Origin: an uncultured Prevotella sp. | Lineage (GTDB): Bacteria > Bacteroidota > Bacteroidia > Bacteroidales > Bacteroidaceae | Length of the DNA stretch: 13,966 nucleotides | Assembly: GCA_900548195.1 (NCBI GenBank) | Contig: URJQ01000086.1 | Coordinates: 1 to 13,966, forward strand | Direction of reading: 5' to 3' | In this document: in pieces, positions 13,252 through 13,966 of the stretch | How the letters are laid out: each line of letters begins with the position of its first letter | How positions within the stretch are numbered: position 1 is the first letter of the stretch | Position numbers and translations under genes: made by a program | The notes under the pieces: model-generated | The model's database searches: none | The model's input: the letters and a program-made list of their open reading frames with translations, nothing else | Told to the model about the DNA's origin: nothing

Positions 13252-13966
13252 TTATTTCTTTTCCACAACAAATTCGAGTTTCTGAAGTCCTTTCTTGTAT
13301 ATGTTTGCGAGAATCATGGAGTAACGGACTTGTTCTCCCTGCTTCATGGACTTGATATGATTGAATTCTTCTTCTGGTACAACGTCCTTGAACATCGGAC
13401 CATCAGAATTATTATACACCATACTCAGTCTGTCAGTGAAAGGAGAAAGGACAAACGAATAATAAGCCTGATAAGGTATTGACTGGAATTTTCCCCAGTT
13501 AGCATCGCCTTTGTCGAGGACATTCTCCAGCCATATGCGTGCTGACTTGCTGTAGGAAGGCAGTTTATGTCCGCCATCATAGAATATTTCTCCATTGTCA
13601 TTGACGAGGAATTTCGTGCAGATGGAATACTTTCTGAAAGGGCATAATTCATTATACACAATGTCTGTCTCTGACTTGATCTCGTTTCCGACAGTAGTGT
13701 CTGGTTCTGCTATGAGTCTGTCTTGAAGGATGCTGATTAGCGAATATACGCGGTCAGAGCCATCTGTGGATGGAGTTGGTAGGATAGTCCGCTTTACTGA
13801 CAGGTAATATTCGTGCCCTTTCTCGTATGTAAAGCCTTCGATACTGTTCATAGCCAAAGGTTTCAACTCTCCAGGAGCATCTTCCGACATGACAAGCATA
13901 CACTCTATAGGGTGCTCCTTCTTATCGTCTGAAGAACTATACATGATGCCCGTTTCCGGCGAAACC
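13252..13966 (-). CDS. DUF4377-domain protein, N-terminus beyond the window
   Basis: The frame stays open to the right edge (VSPETGI precedes the first internal Met at 13944), so the gene is partial and its start and any signal peptide are unseen. Residues after that Met show the DUF4377 pattern: HPIECMLVM at about 11-19, then LKPLAMNSIEGFTYEKGHEYYLSVKRTIL at about 27-55. Bacteroidetes proteins with this domain are usually small envelope or lipoproteins of unknown function. About 150 further residues follow (one Cys pair near 101-108, FYDGGHKLPSYSKSARIWLENVLDKG, an end rich in Lys) that I do not recognise. It may be a two-part protein. It runs toward the Rhs cassette, with 600 bp of non-coding DNA between them. 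Confidence 0.7.
   Translation of the reverse strand, partial: VSPETGIMYSSSDDKKEHPIECMLVMSEDAPGELKPLAMNSIEGFTYEKGHEYYLSVKRTILPTPSTDGSDRVYSLISILQDRLIAEPDTTVGNEIKSETDIVYNELCPFRKYSICTKFLVNDNGEIFYDGGHKLPSYSKSARIWLENVLDKGDANWGKFQSIPYQAYYSFVLSPFTDRLSMVYNNSDGPMFKDVVPEEEFNHIKSMKQGEQVRYSMILANIYKKGLQKLEFVVEKK

Noticed and set aside
13122..13355. Plus-strand ORF of 77 codons behind the promoter at 13009-13039
   Set aside because: Its second half is antisense to the DUF4377-type gene, it has no recognisable motif or signal peptide, and its composition is not protein-like. The promoter alone does not make it a gene.

Overview
The window looks like a chromosomal segment of a Bacteroidales bacterium, most likely Prevotella/Segatella-like. 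The evidence is: several promoters of the Bacteroidetes type (TTTG, 19 bp, TAnnTTTG); a TamB gene overlapped by a lipid-anchored TamA-like gene (TamL), an arrangement known from Bacteroidetes; a short CNNM/CorC-type protein ending after its CBS pair; an Rhs C-terminal fragment; and a DUF4377-type gene. No rRNA, tRNA, CRISPR array or intact insertion sequence was found. Genus is an inference.

Layout. 1-611 has no convincing gene but holds a degenerate REP-like palindromic repeat. 628-1008 encodes a small exported or anchored Cys-containing protein, followed by a perfect 10-bp hairpin. 1335-2366 encodes a DUF21/CBS membrane protein. Between it and the convergent pseudouridine synthase gene (3393 to 2725, minus strand) lies an array of 22-bp units with one unit inverted in register. 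The synthase gene and the tamB gene diverge from a strikingly symmetric promoter: both -33 TTTG boxes are the tips of one inverted repeat and both -7 boxes lie 33 bp from its centre. tamB (3600-8318) and tamL (8315-10798) overlap by ATGA and form the main operon, an envelope machine joining an inner-membrane-anchored periplasmic bridge to an Omp85 barrel.

Right behind tamL is an accessory island: the 3' end of an Rhs gene with no start of its own, a one-base frameshift in the Rhs core, a C-terminal toxin-like domain with an HExxGH metal-site motif, an ATGA-overlapping gene for a small exported protein (probable cognate immunity protein), a 50-codon ORF and a strong stem-loop. The island looks more AT-rich than the tamB operon and is probably an orphan toxin-immunity cassette. 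12640-13250 carries imperfect nested repeats and a consensus promoter with no clear gene behind it. The window ends inside a minus-strand gene with a DUF4377-like domain.

The least ordinary items are the orphan Rhs toxin/immunity cassette with its frameshift and overlapping restart codon, the symmetric divergent promoter, the 22-bp array, and the unexplained promoter at 13009-13039.
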